DNA of 64,000 nucleotides, taken from Paraburkholderia fungorum. Its GTDB lineage: Bacteria > Pseudomonadota > Gammaproteobacteria > Burkholderiales > Burkholderiaceae. Of this stretch, positions 44,762 through 53,147 are shown piece by piece. The notes beneath the pieces were generated by a model. The model saw only the letters and a program-made list of their open reading frames with translations. It was not told where the DNA came from and made no database searches. The DNA lies in contig NZ_FNKP01000002.1 of assembly GCF_900099835.1 (NCBI RefSeq), forward strand, positions 1,922,001 through 1,986,000, in the 5' to 3' direction. The first letter of the stretch is position 1. Each line of letters starts with the position of its first letter. Made by a program: the position numbers and the translations under genes.

Positions 44762-44770
44762 CGGCAACGC
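44747..44770. terminator. hairpin spanning the stop codon of the RRM-like gene
   Basis: GCGTTGCCG (44747-44755) and CGGCAACGC (44762-44770) enclose GGTTAG, which holds the stop codon. It lies between convergent genes (ALDH stop at 44778) and could terminate both. Confidence 0.55.
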
Positions 44771-44777
44771 AGCACGT

Positions 44778-46199
44778 TCATGCCGCCGCAATCACCGCCT
44801 TCGGCTCGAGAAACGCCTCCAGTCCATATGTGCCATATTCGCGACCGATGCCCGACTGCTTGAAGCCGCCAAACGGCGCAGCCGGTTCATGCGCGAGCGT
44901 GTTGACGAGAACCCGGCCCGCTTCGATCCGCGATGCGACTTCGCGAGCACGCTTCGTATCGGCGGAAAACACGTACGCCTGCAGGCCGTAGTCGGTGTCG
45001 TTGGCAATCGAGATTGCTTCTTCGATATCGCGGTACGTGAGGATCGACAGCACAGGTCCGAAGATTTCTTCGCGGGCAATCGTCATGTCGTTGCGCACGT
45101 CGCTGAAAACGGTGGGACGGACGAACCAACCAGTCTGCAAACCGTCGGGCCGTCCTTCGCCGCCCGCGATCAGACGTGCGCCTTCATCGATGCCGATGCG
45201 GATATAGCGCTGCACCCGCTCCCACTGTTTCTGACTGACCATGGGGCCAATGCTGGTTTGCGGATCGCGTGGATCGCCCGAATGCGTGCGCGCCACTTCG
45301 TCACGAAGGCGCGATTCGAATTCCGCGAGCCGGTTTTGCGGAACGAGAATGCGGGTACCCGCAATGCACGCCTGTCCGCTATTCATGAAGCCCGCCTGAA
45401 TCACCAGCGGAACCACTTCTTCAAAATTTGCGTCGTCCAGCACGACGACCGGCGACTTGCCGCCCAGTTCGAGCGTGACGCGCTTCAACGTGCTGGCCGC
45501 CGTGCGCAGAATCGTCTTGCCGACCGCCGTCGACCCGGTGAACGACAGCTTCGCAACATCGCGATGCGAACTGATCTCGGCCCCCACCGTGTCGCCGCGA
45601 CCCGTGACGATATTGAAAACGCCCGGCGGCAGACCCGCTTCGTGCAACGCTTCGGTAATGACGCGAGTCTGAATCGCGCTCATCTCGCTCGGCTTGATCA
45701 CGGCCGTGCAACCCGCGGCCAACGCAGCAGCCAGCTTGCCGCAGATAAAACCCGCGTCGCTATTCCACGGCGTAATCAGTCCGGCCACGCCGAGCGGCTG
45801 CATCACCACATCCGCCATGCCCGCGCGGCGCGTGAATGGATAGTCTTCCAGCACTTTTGCCGCGCCCGCCAGCACGTCGCTCGCGTGGCGGGCCATCCAT
45901 CGGCCGCGCGAAACCGGCGCGCCGTACTCCTCGGTAATGGCCTCGTACAACTCATCCTCTCTCGCGACGACGGCCGCATGCAGACGCTTCAGCATGTCGA
46001 TCCGCTCGCTCTTGCCGGTGCGCGAAAAGGCCGCAAACGCGCGCTTCGCGGCGGCGATGGCGTCGCGTGCGTCTTGCGCGTCGGCGAGCAGCACACGGCC
46101 TATCACCTGCTCGGTCGCCGGATTGAAAAGGTCGAAATACTCGTCGCCGTGCGGTTTGACGAACTCGCCGTCGATATAAATCCTGTCGATGATCTGCAT
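44778..46199 (-). CDS. NAD(P)-dependent aldehyde dehydrogenase
   Basis: A 473-residue enzyme from ATG 46199, preceded by GGGAGC; the longer frame to 46250 has no support. Catalytic residues are Cys278 (NSGQACIAG), Glu244 (TLELGGKSP) and Asn146 (TPWNSDAG), in the normal ALDH order. TGSTAVGK (residues 221-228) is the cofactor loop. It oxidises an aldehyde to the carboxylate with NAD(P)+. Substrate range cannot be told from sequence. It is divergent from a LysR gene, its likely regulator. Confidence 0.93.
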   Translation of the reverse strand: MQIIDRIYIDGEFVKPHGDEYFDLFNPATEQVIGRVLLADAQDARDAIAAAKRAFAAFSRTGKSERIDMLKRLHAAVVAREDELYEAITEEYGAPVSRGRWMARHASDVLAGAAKVLEDYPFTRRAGMADVVMQPLGVAGLITPWNSDAGFICGKLAAALAAGCTAVIKPSEMSAIQTRVITEALHEAGLPPGVFNIVTGRGDTVGAEISSHRDVAKLSFTGSTAVGKTILRTAASTLKRVTLELGGKSPVVVLDDANFEEVVPLVIQAGFMNSGQACIAGTRILVPQNRLAEFESRLRDEVARTHSGDPRDPQTSIGPMVSQKQWERVQRYIRIGIDEGARLIAGGEGRPDGLQTGWFVRPTVFSDVRNDMTIAREEIFGPVLSILTYRDIEEAISIANDTDYGLQAYVFSADTKRAREVASRIEAGRVLVNTLAHEPAAPFGGFKQSGIGREYGTYGLEAFLEPKAVIAAA

Positions 46200-46271
46200 G
46201 ACTGCTCCCGGAAAACGTTCTGGATGCCACACACAATAGACCCGCTTCATTGCGCTGACTAGCCGTACAAT

Positions 46272-46284
46272 CGTTCATGTAACG
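46272..46284. promoter_or_regulatory. short palindrome in the ALDH/LysR divergent spacer
   Basis: CGTTCATGTAACG has 4-base arms around CATGT and lies 18 bp before the LysR start, a plausible LysR autoregulatory half-site. Weak support. Confidence 0.25.
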
Positions 46285-46301
46285 TTGAGGAATTTAGGAC
46301 A

Positions 46302-47228
46302 ATGAAAACGTCAGGCCTGGGTGAACTCGAAGCGGTGCTGGCCGTCGCGCGGCATCGCAACTTTCGTGCGGCGGCGAGCGAGCTGGGCGTTTCCACGTCC
46401 GCGCTCAGTCACTCGGTGGCCGCGCTGGAGTCGCGCATCGGCGTGCGGCTTTTCAATCGCACCACGCGCAGCGTGTCGTTGTCGGAGGCGGGCACGCAGT
46501 TCGTCGACAGTGTGGCGCCCGCGCTTTCCACCATCCGCGATGCACTCGACATGGCGGGCAGCTTTCGCGACACGGTGTCGGGCGTGCTGCGCATCAATAC
46601 GTCGGCAGGCGCGGCGAAACAGGTGATGGCGCTGTTTATCGACTACATCAAGCGGTATCCGGAGATGAAGCTCGATATCGTGACCGAAGGCAAGCTGATC
46701 GATATCGTCGCCGACGGCTTCGACGCGGGCATCCGTCTCGCCGATACCGTGCCGCAAGACATGATCGCGGTGCCGTTCGGCGACACGCAACGCTTCGCCG
46801 TGGTCGGCAGCCCGGACTATTTCAAGCGGCACAAGCCGCCGCGCACGCCCGCCGACCTCCTCGCGCATCAATGCATCCGCATGCGGATGCCGAGCGGTTC
46901 GATCTATCAATGGGAATTCGAGCGGCACGGCGAGGCGTTGCGCGTCGACGCAAAAGGCCCGCTGACGCTCGACGAGCCGGGGCTGATGCTGCAGGCCGCG
47001 CGGGCGGGCGTCGGTCTCGCGTATATGAGCGAGTGGAACGTCGCCGCGGATTTGCAGGAGGGCACGCTGATCCGCGTGCTGGAAGGATGGACGCCGCCGC
47101 TGGACGGCCTGTGTCTGTACTATCCGGGCCGCCGTCACATGCCGGCCGGATTGCGCGCGTTGATCGACCTGATCCGCGAACAGGCGGATGCGCGGCGACC
47201 GCGTCGCGGCGCTCGCCGTGCACGTTGA
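46302..47228 (+). CDS. LysR-family transcriptional regulator (CrgA-like group)
   Basis: A 308-residue LysR regulator with GAGGAA upstream. The N-terminal winged helix reads [20 protein letters not shown], then [20 protein letters not shown]. The effector domain contains the group-typical [17 protein letters not shown] and [19 protein letters not shown]. Proteins of this group often repress or activate a divergent oxidoreductase gene, and the aldehyde dehydrogenase is the obvious target here. The C-terminal 15 residues are rich in Arg. It is convergent with azlD. Confidence 0.92.
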   Translation: MKTSGLGELEAVLAVARHRNFRAAASELGVSTSALSHSVAALESRIGVRLFNRTTRSVSLSEAGTQFVDSVAPALSTIRDALDMAGSFRDTVSGVLRINTSAGAAKQVMALFIDYIKRYPEMKLDIVTEGKLIDIVADGFDAGIRLADTVPQDMIAVPFGDTQRFAVVGSPDYFKRHKPPRTPADLLAHQCIRMRMPSGSIYQWEFERHGEALRVDAKGPLTLDEPGLMLQAARAGVGLAYMSEWNVAADLQEGTLIRVLEGWTPPLDGLCLYYPGRRHMPAGLRALIDLIREQADARRPRRGARRAR

Positions 47229-47269
47229 AAATCAGATTTCCGGAGAATCGACCGCTACAGCGCAGGCTG

Positions 47270-47569
47270 TCATCCCATCAGATGACGCAGCAAACCCGTC
47301 GCCACCACGCCGATCACCACCGTCGGCAGCAGCGAAAACCGGCTGGCCGCAAACAACGTCACCGCAAGCGCGATCAGGTCCGCCGGATCGCGCGACACGA
47401 ATGCCGGCGCGATCACCGAGATCAGCACGCAGCCCGGCACGTTCTCCATGACCGCGCGCATACGCGGACTGAGCGTGCGGTCGCGCAGCGCCACGTAGCC
47501 GATAATTCGCGTTGCGTACGTGGATGCGGCCATCAACACGATGGTGGTCAGAATCGCGAGATCAGGCAT
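47270..47569 (-). CDS. azlD: AzlD-family branched-chain amino-acid exporter small subunit
   Basis: A 99-residue membrane protein from ATG 47569 (MPDLAILTTIVLMAAST). The frame extends to 47626, but that overlaps azlC by a further 57 bases. It has three to four hydrophobic helices and the AzlD pattern TYATRIIGYVALRDRTLSPR. Together with AzlC it exports branched-chain amino acids or azaleucine in characterised species. It overlaps azlC by 8 bp, which indicates translational coupling. Confidence 0.9.
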   Translation of the reverse strand: MPDLAILTTIVLMAASTYATRIIGYVALRDRTLSPRMRAVMENVPGCVLISVIAPAFVSRDPADLIALAVTLFAASRFSLLPTVVIGVVATGLLRHLMG

Positions 47570-48293
47570 CGCGCTTCTCCAGCGCGACCGCCGCGACGAG
47601 GCCTGCGCAGGTTCCGGCCGCGACATACCACGCGCCCGGCACCAGCCGGTACGTGAGCGCGGCGGCGACCAGACTGACCAGCCACGGGCTGCACGCCTTC
47701 GCGCCCTTCCACATGCCTTTCAGAAGAACCAGGAATACCGCCGTGAAGGCCATGTCGAAGCCGTATCGTTCGATGTCGCCCAAAACCGGCCCGAGGATTG
47801 CGCCCAGCGCGGTGAACGCGACCCAGGTCATCCACAGGTTGATCGCGACGCCCATGTAGTAACCGACGCTGATCTGCTCGGTTTTGCGTGCATTGGCATC
47901 GGCGAGTGTCAGCGCCCAGCTTTCGTCGCACATCAGGAACAGCGCGGCGAGCGCCTTCGGCAACGGCAGATGGCGCATGCGCGGTGCGAGTGCTGCCCCC
48001 ATCAGAATATGCCGCGCATTCACGAGCAGCGACATCGCGACGATCAGCGCAATGTGCGGAGGCGAGGTCCACAAGCGGACGGCCGTGAACTCGGAACCGC
48101 CTGCGAAGTTGAGGCCGGTCATCAGCGGCACCTCGAGCGCGCTGAGGCCTTTTTGTGCGGCTTGCGCGCCGAGCACCAGCGCGAACGGAACGAAACCCAC
48201 CATGACGGGCAACGCGGCCCGCATGCCGCGCGCGACTTCCGCGCCGCGTGACGGCTGCTGCGCCGCCACCGTCGGCGAATACACACTACTCAT
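47562..48293 (-). CDS. azlC: AzlC-family branched-chain amino-acid exporter large subunit
   Basis: A 243-residue integral membrane protein with about five to seven helices. The family signature is seen in MRAALPVMVGFVPFALVLGA and LNFAGGSEFTAVRLW, and in LLVNARHILMGAALAPRMRH, where the NxRHxLM motif is characteristic of AzlC. With AzlD it should form a two-component exporter of branched-chain amino acids. No Lrp-type regulator is next to it. The promoter lies in the 385-bp spacer shared with the SGNH lipoprotein. Confidence 0.92.
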   Translation of the reverse strand: MSSVYSPTVAAQQPSRGAEVARGMRAALPVMVGFVPFALVLGAQAAQKGLSALEVPLMTGLNFAGGSEFTAVRLWTSPPHIALIVAMSLLVNARHILMGAALAPRMRHLPLPKALAALFLMCDESWALTLADANARKTEQISVGYYMGVAINLWMTWVAFTALGAILGPVLGDIERYGFDMAFTAVFLVLLKGMWKGAKACSPWLVSLVAAALTYRLVPGAWYVAAGTCAGLVAAVALEKRDA

Positions 48294-48678
48294 AACACAC
48301 TTCCTTTTACGTCAAACATTTGCTGCAAAAACAGATTTCACGCGGATTAACCGGCCTGCCTTGGGCCTTGCTGACAGCAATGGCAAAGCGTCGCGAACCC
48401 ATGAACGCGACACCATTGATCGAAACTTGCGGGGATAAGCGATGGCGTTCCAGCGGCTGCGCGAATCTCACGGCGTAGCAGCTCCATGCGCGGCGTGAGC
48501 GCGACCCGGGAGGGTAGCCGAACGCGGTGCGCCGGACTTGTACATTCTTGCGGTTATTCAGCGAAGCCCCGCGTCGGTGCACGTTTTTTGCTTGGACGTA
48601 ACCCTTACCGGGAGCACGACATCCAGAATCGGGCCGCAACGCGGTCATAGCTCCCCCGGCGGCCAACGAGGAATAGCC
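48294..48678. other. 385-bp divergent spacer, no supported gene
   Basis: Lies between azlC and the SGNH gene. The minus-strand frame running through here from 48759 is an artefact of GC-rich sequence and has no ribosome site. The spacer must carry both promoters. No riboswitch class is recognised. Confidence 0.5.
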
Positions 48679-49713
48679 ATGCGTGCAATAAATGACACAG
48701 TACGTGCTGCAATATTTTCCGTCGCAATCTCGCTGCTGTCCGCGTGCGGCGGCGGACACGGAGACGATTCATCCAGTAACGGTTCAGGCAGCACCACAGC
48801 CACTCCGGCGGGCGGCGTGAAGCTGCAGGTGGTTTCTTTCGGCGACAGTCTGTCGGACGTCGGCACCTACGCGCCGCTCGCCAGCGCGCTGGGCGGCGGG
48901 CGCTTCACGACCAATCCCGGGCAGGTGTGGTCGCAGAACGTCGCGCAATACTACGGCGACACGCTAAGCGCCGCGTACACGATCGACATCACCCACAAAC
49001 TCAGCGCTCAAGGCGGCTTCGGTTACGCGGAAGGCGGCTCGACGATAGCCACGCCAGCGGATCAATACGACTTCCTGACCGATGTAATCGGCAACATCGA
49101 GATACCCGTCAACCAGCAGGTGTCGAGCTATCTGAGCGCGCATGGGAGTTTCAACTCCGGTCAGCTGGTGCTCGTTTGGGCCGGCGCGAACGACGTGCTG
49201 CGCGCCGGTTTGCCGCCCACCGCCGGGCCGGTCGTGGAAACGGCGGCGACCGCGCTCGCGCAGCTCGTCCAGCAGATCGTTCAGGCCGGCGCCACGCATG
49301 TGGTGGTGGTCAATCTGCCGAATATCGGGCTGTCGCCGAAGGGGCTGGCTTCATCCGATGGCGGCGCCAATCTGACCCAGCTATCGCAACTCTTCAACAC
49401 GACCCTGAACGCCGCGTTGCAGACCGACGGCGTGCAAAGCAAGGTGATTCAGGTCGATGCGTACACGTGGCTGAACGGGATCATCTCCAATTTCCAGGCG
49501 AACGGATTCACGGTATCGAACACCGCGATGGCCTGCGATCCGAACAAGACGCCCGACGATACATCCCTGCTCTGCTCGCCCGCGACCTACACGACCGCCA
49601 ACGCGGACCAGACCTATATGTTCGCCGACGACCTGCATCCGACGACGCATGTGCATGCGCTTTTTGCGCAATACGTGGAGCAGCAGATCGCGGCTAGCGG
49701 ACTGGGACACTGA
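48679..49713 (+). CDS. SGNH/GDSL-family esterase, lipoprotein
   Basis: A 344-residue protein from ATG 48679, with GAGGAA upstream. The lipobox SLLSAC is followed by a Gly/Ser linker. The SGNH blocks are in order: block I SFGDSLSDVGTYAPL (nucleophile Ser), an oxyanion Gly region QGGFGYAEGGS, block III VWAGANDVLRAG (Asn) and block V FADDLHPTTHVHA (Asp and His). It is an extracytoplasmic esterase or lipase, substrate unknown. Its last 20 bp overlap the 3' end of the opposite-strand DUF4434-like gene. Confidence 0.9.
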   Translation: MRAINDTVRAAIFSVAISLLSACGGGHGDDSSSNGSGSTTATPAGGVKLQVVSFGDSLSDVGTYAPLASALGGGRFTTNPGQVWSQNVAQYYGDTLSAAYTIDITHKLSAQGGFGYAEGGSTIATPADQYDFLTDVIGNIEIPVNQQVSSYLSAHGSFNSGQLVLVWAGANDVLRAGLPPTAGPVVETAATALAQLVQQIVQAGATHVVVVNLPNIGLSPKGLASSDGGANLTQLSQLFNTTLNAALQTDGVQSKVIQVDAYTWLNGIISNFQANGFTVSNTAMACDPNKTPDDTSLLCSPATYTTANADQTYMFADDLHPTTHVHALFAQYVEQQIAASGLGH

Positions 49714-50587
49714 GCTTCGCGGCGGCATCGACCAGACCTTGCACGGTCTGGTCGGAAACATAGTGCGGCCCGTCGAACAGATAAACCCGATAGCCGCCGT
49801 AGGCCGCCAGCTGGGTCGCGATTTCATCCGCCGTCGCGGCCCGGAACCCACCGCCCGGTTGCGGCCGGAACGCTTCGGCGATCACCCGTACCCGCTTGCT
49901 GCCGAGCGTCGCGGACAACGCGTCGGCATACTGTCGCGCGACGCGCGGCTCGCGCGCATATTCGCCGACGCCGTCCTGCAGGAACACGCCGACATCTTTC
50001 GGCAACCAGGTGTCCAGCCATTTCGCCAGCGTCGCGCCGCCGATATTCGCGCGGTCATAAACACTGATCCACAGCGGACGCGGCAACCGGTCGAGGACCG
50101 CGCGCAACTCGCGCGCGTTGGTCCACGTCGGGTCGACTTCGACCGGGAAATACCAGCCTGTGATGTGCACCGGCGGCCTGGCAGCAGCGACCCGCAACGA
50201 CTCGGATAGAAGCTCGGGAATCGTGCCGCGCGCGGCCTGCTCGCTGAACCGACCCGCCAACCCGACGATCACATCGCGCGCCCATGACTCACCCGCGATG
50301 CGCCGCCAGTCCGGCTGATGCGGCGCGTCGGGCAGCCCGGAACCCGTCACGAAAGCAACACCGTCCACCGCCGTCCATTGCACGAGCAACTCGTGCGCGC
50401 CGAGATGCGCCCAGTCGCCATGCGGATCGGCGTGCGCGTTATCGGGCTGCCAGATGATTCCGTCCACCAAAGGCGTTTTGGGTTCTGCATGCGCCAACGG
50501 CATGCATGTTCCGAAACTGGCGAGCAGCAATGCCAGCGCCACGCGGACCGGCGTTCGGCAACAGGACGTACGGAATTTGACTCGCAT
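49694..50587 (-). CDS. periplasmic DUF4434-like protein at the end of the nfr locus
   Basis: A 297-residue protein from ATG 50587, just upstream of a signal peptide that ends near MPLAHA-EPKTP. The rest looks like an (alpha/beta)8-type glycoside-hydrolase-like domain: LLVQWTAVDGVAFVTGSGLP, HITGWYFPVEVDPTWTNARE, LWISVYDRANIGG and YLFDGPHYVSDQTVQGLV, a pattern reminiscent of DUF4434. A longer frame into nfrA exists but makes no sense. It is last in the wecB-bcsB-nfrB-nfrA set, 67 bp after nfrA. In E. coli the gene next to nfrA is ybcH, and whether this is its counterpart needs alignment. A polysaccharide-trimming role is a reasonable guess. Confidence 0.72.
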   Translation of the reverse strand: MRVKFRTSCCRTPVRVALALLLASFGTCMPLAHAEPKTPLVDGIIWQPDNAHADPHGDWAHLGAHELLVQWTAVDGVAFVTGSGLPDAPHQPDWRRIAGESWARDVIVGLAGRFSEQAARGTIPELLSESLRVAAARPPVHITGWYFPVEVDPTWTNARELRAVLDRLPRPLWISVYDRANIGGATLAKWLDTWLPKDVGVFLQDGVGEYAREPRVARQYADALSATLGSKRVRVIAEAFRPQPGGGFRAATADEIATQLAAYGGYRVYLFDGPHYVSDQTVQGLVDAAAKLSVPVR

Positions 50588-50604
50588 CGGTTGGGTCGTC
50601 GTCA

Positions 50605-50634
50605 GATGGCGGGGAGCGCTCCGTGCCCGCCATC
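50605..50634 (-). other. intercistronic hairpin after nfrA
   Basis: GATGGCGGG (50605-50613) and CCCGCCATC (50626-50634) form a 9-bp stem with a 12-base loop in the 67-bp gap between nfrA and the DUF4434-like gene. It may attenuate or stabilise the transcript. Confidence 0.45.
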
Positions 50635-50654
50635 GGCGTTCACGGAAAGCTCGC

Positions 50655-53147
50655 CTAGTAGGCCAGCACGGCCCCGAAGAATACACCGCGTGCGCGCGCA
50701 TCCCCGGCCACCCGGAACCGGTATTGCACCGACAGATCCACGAACGAACGCGGCGCATCGTAGGGGCCGCCGCGGAACCACCAGCGCGTCGACACCCCGG
50801 CCCCGATGCCGACCGGCACGCTGTGATCGACCGCCGAGTCGTAGTCCGCGCCCACCACCAGATGCGGAAACACGGTGAGATTGGGATCGACGGAATCGAG
50901 CCGGAATGTGCGGCCCAGCCGCGCGTTAGCCGTCGCATACGTGGACGGATGCTGCAGATAGCGACCGGCTTCCGCGTACGCGATACCCGTCCACCAGCTC
51001 GGCCGGTCGATGCGCAACGCGGTGCCGAATCCATCGGACCACGCAGCACGCGCGAGCCAGTCCGAGCGCACGCTGGCGCCGATCGGCACAATCCGTTCGA
51101 ACGCGAATACCGCGTTGACCGAACTGAACGGCTTCACGCGCGCGCCCACCGCGGCCTGCAACGTATCGGCGCCGGAAGGTTCGTCTCCTTTGACGCCGAA
51201 GTTTTCATAGCCGCGAGCGTAGACCTGGAAATCGCGGTCGCCGAGGCTGCCGAACGGCCGCCACCATGCTTCGGTCGCGGTCTGCCAGTTGTTTGCGACG
51301 CCCGGCACGGGGTTCGACGCGAAACCCGGTTGCGCGCCGCCATTGCGGTAATTCAGCGACGTGTTGAAGCCCCAGTTGCGGGTGGCTTCCGCGTGGGCCG
51401 CGCGTTCGTCAGCGAGGGTTTGCGGCGTGGCCGCGGGTTCGCCGTCGGCGGGATGCGTGCCGGCATCGATTGCGCGCTCCAGGTAGGCCGCGCCCTGCGG
51501 GTTGCGGTGCGCGTGCAGCGCGGCGTAGCCGGCATCCGCGAATGCCGACGCTGGCAGGTCGCCATGCTGATCGGCCTGCTCGAAGTAATGCAGTGCGAGG
51601 CGGCTGTCGCCCGCCCGTTGCGCGATGAAACCGGCCTGCATGTCGGTCATGCCGTCGAGCAGGCCTGCGTCGATCACGCTGCGGGCTTGCACCGACGCGC
51701 CCCGCTCGTCGCCCTCGTTGACCAGTGCATCGATCAGTTCGGTGCGATGCTGAGGGTCGTCCGGCGCGGCCGCCACGGCTTCGCGCGCGGCTTCGACGGC
51801 TGCGCGGCGATCGCCCTGGCTGGCGGCGAGGCGCGCTTTTCGTGCGGCGTCGAAACCGGGATCGGCGGCGTACAGGTCGCAAGCGGCGCCGAACTGGTCG
51901 GTGCGGCAATCGAAGACCGGGCGCGCTTTGGGATCGATTGCGATGGTTGCTGATGCTGCAGGTGCCGCTTCGCGGAGCTTCGCGTGCGCACGATGACGAC
52001 GCAGCGAAATCGCCGCGTCGGTGTCGTCATGCGCTTGAGCGAGCGGCGCCAGCAGGTCGAGCGCAGCTTGTGCGCGGCCTTGCGCTATCCACACATCGGC
52101 GATGATCATGCGGGCAATCCGCGCGGTGCGAGGCGATGTATTGGCCGACGCATCCGTCACGCTGAGCGCATGCGCAAAGTCGCTATCCGCACCCGCTTCC
52201 TGCAACGCGGCGCGGGCATAACCGCGCAACGTCCACGCGAGCACGTCGCGATCGTTCTGCTCGATGGCCCCTGAAGCCGTTTGCCCGACACCGGCGAGGT
52301 CACCTTGGCCGAATTGAAGGTCGATCAGTTGCAGGCGGAAATTGAACTGATTGGGCGCGTGATCGACCGCTTGCTGAGCAAGCTTCATTGCGCCCGGCAA
52401 ATCGCCGCGCTCGCGTGCCGCCGATGCCTGGATGGAAAGCTGCTGCCCAAGCCGCGCGCCGACATAGTCGCGGCGCTGCCGCAGCGCTTCGCTATCGCCG
52501 AAACGCCGGGTTGCGTCCACGGCTTCCGCATACGCGTCCGCGTCCTGATTCGTCGCGAGCAACGCGTCGATCAGCAGATAACGCAACCGCTCCGCATCCG
52601 GCGCCTCGCCAATCGCGTCGCGCGACGCGCTGATCGCCGCCTCATAGTCCTTTTGCGCGTAAGCCCGATACGCGCGCCCAGCGGCCTTGAACGCGGCGCT
52701 ATTGAGATCGCCGGTATCGCCGCCCGCATCGCCCGCCGCGATCAAACGGTCGATCTGCGCGCGCCGTCCGGTCAACGCAGGTTGCGCACCCAGCATCGCA
52801 ATCGCCGACGACAATTCGCGGCTCGCCGCTTCGCGATGCCCACCCGCCGCCAGTGAATTGGCGAGCAGCAGACGAAGCTCCACAAGGTCCGGCCGTTGCC
52901 GGATCGCTTCGCGGGCGAGGCTCGCGCTTTCGGCATAACGGTGCGCGCCATACGCCTGATACGCGGATTGCGCGACCCGGTAAGCTGCACCCTCCAGCGG
53001 TAACGGCAAGTTTTCATCGGCGTGAACCGGCAGCGCGGGAATCGCGGCCAACGCGGTCACGGCCCACGCCGCGGCCCACGAGCGCCAGCGAGGTCCAAGG
53101 CATGCCGAGATCGACTGACGACGGCGGCGCATGATCGTGTCATTCAT
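50655..53147 (-). CDS. nfrA: NfrA-type TPR and outer-membrane polysaccharide exporter
   Basis: An 830-residue protein. The ATG at 53147 overlaps the nfrB stop by four bases (ATGA), indicating coupling. After a signal peptide (cleavage near PVHA-DE), residues about 40-560 are helical repeats of TPR type (AYRVAQSAYQAYGAHRYAES, AKLREAAPAASATIAID, RHRTELIDAL-like units). The C-terminal 250 residues carry the NfrA_C domain, predicted as an outer-membrane beta-barrel ending in VFFGAVLAY with a terminal aromatic. In E. coli NfrA is the phage-N4 receptor and the porin that exports the N4 glycan polymer. This one is shorter than the E. coli protein (990). It should pair with NfrB. Confidence 0.88.
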   Translation of the reverse strand: MNDTIMRRRRQSISACLGPRWRSWAAAWAVTALAAIPALPVHADENLPLPLEGAAYRVAQSAYQAYGAHRYAESASLAREAIRQRPDLVELRLLLANSLAAGGHREAASRELSSAIAMLGAQPALTGRRAQIDRLIAAGDAGGDTGDLNSAAFKAAGRAYRAYAQKDYEAAISASRDAIGEAPDAERLRYLLIDALLATNQDADAYAEAVDATRRFGDSEALRQRRDYVGARLGQQLSIQASAARERGDLPGAMKLAQQAVDHAPNQFNFRLQLIDLQFGQGDLAGVGQTASGAIEQNDRDVLAWTLRGYARAALQEAGADSDFAHALSVTDASANTSPRTARIARMIIADVWIAQGRAQAALDLLAPLAQAHDDTDAAISLRRHRAHAKLREAAPAASATIAIDPKARPVFDCRTDQFGAACDLYAADPGFDAARKARLAASQGDRRAAVEAAREAVAAAPDDPQHRTELIDALVNEGDERGASVQARSVIDAGLLDGMTDMQAGFIAQRAGDSRLALHYFEQADQHGDLPASAFADAGYAALHAHRNPQGAAYLERAIDAGTHPADGEPAATPQTLADERAAHAEATRNWGFNTSLNYRNGGAQPGFASNPVPGVANNWQTATEAWWRPFGSLGDRDFQVYARGYENFGVKGDEPSGADTLQAAVGARVKPFSSVNAVFAFERIVPIGASVRSDWLARAAWSDGFGTALRIDRPSWWTGIAYAEAGRYLQHPSTYATANARLGRTFRLDSVDPNLTVFPHLVVGADYDSAVDHSVPVGIGAGVSTRWWFRGGPYDAPRSFVDLSVQYRFRVAGDARARGVFFGAVLAY

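Noticed and set aside
48307..48759. A 150-codon minus-strand frame overlapping the SGNH gene start
   Set aside because: No start signal, unusual composition, conflicts with the lipoprotein signal peptide on the other strand.
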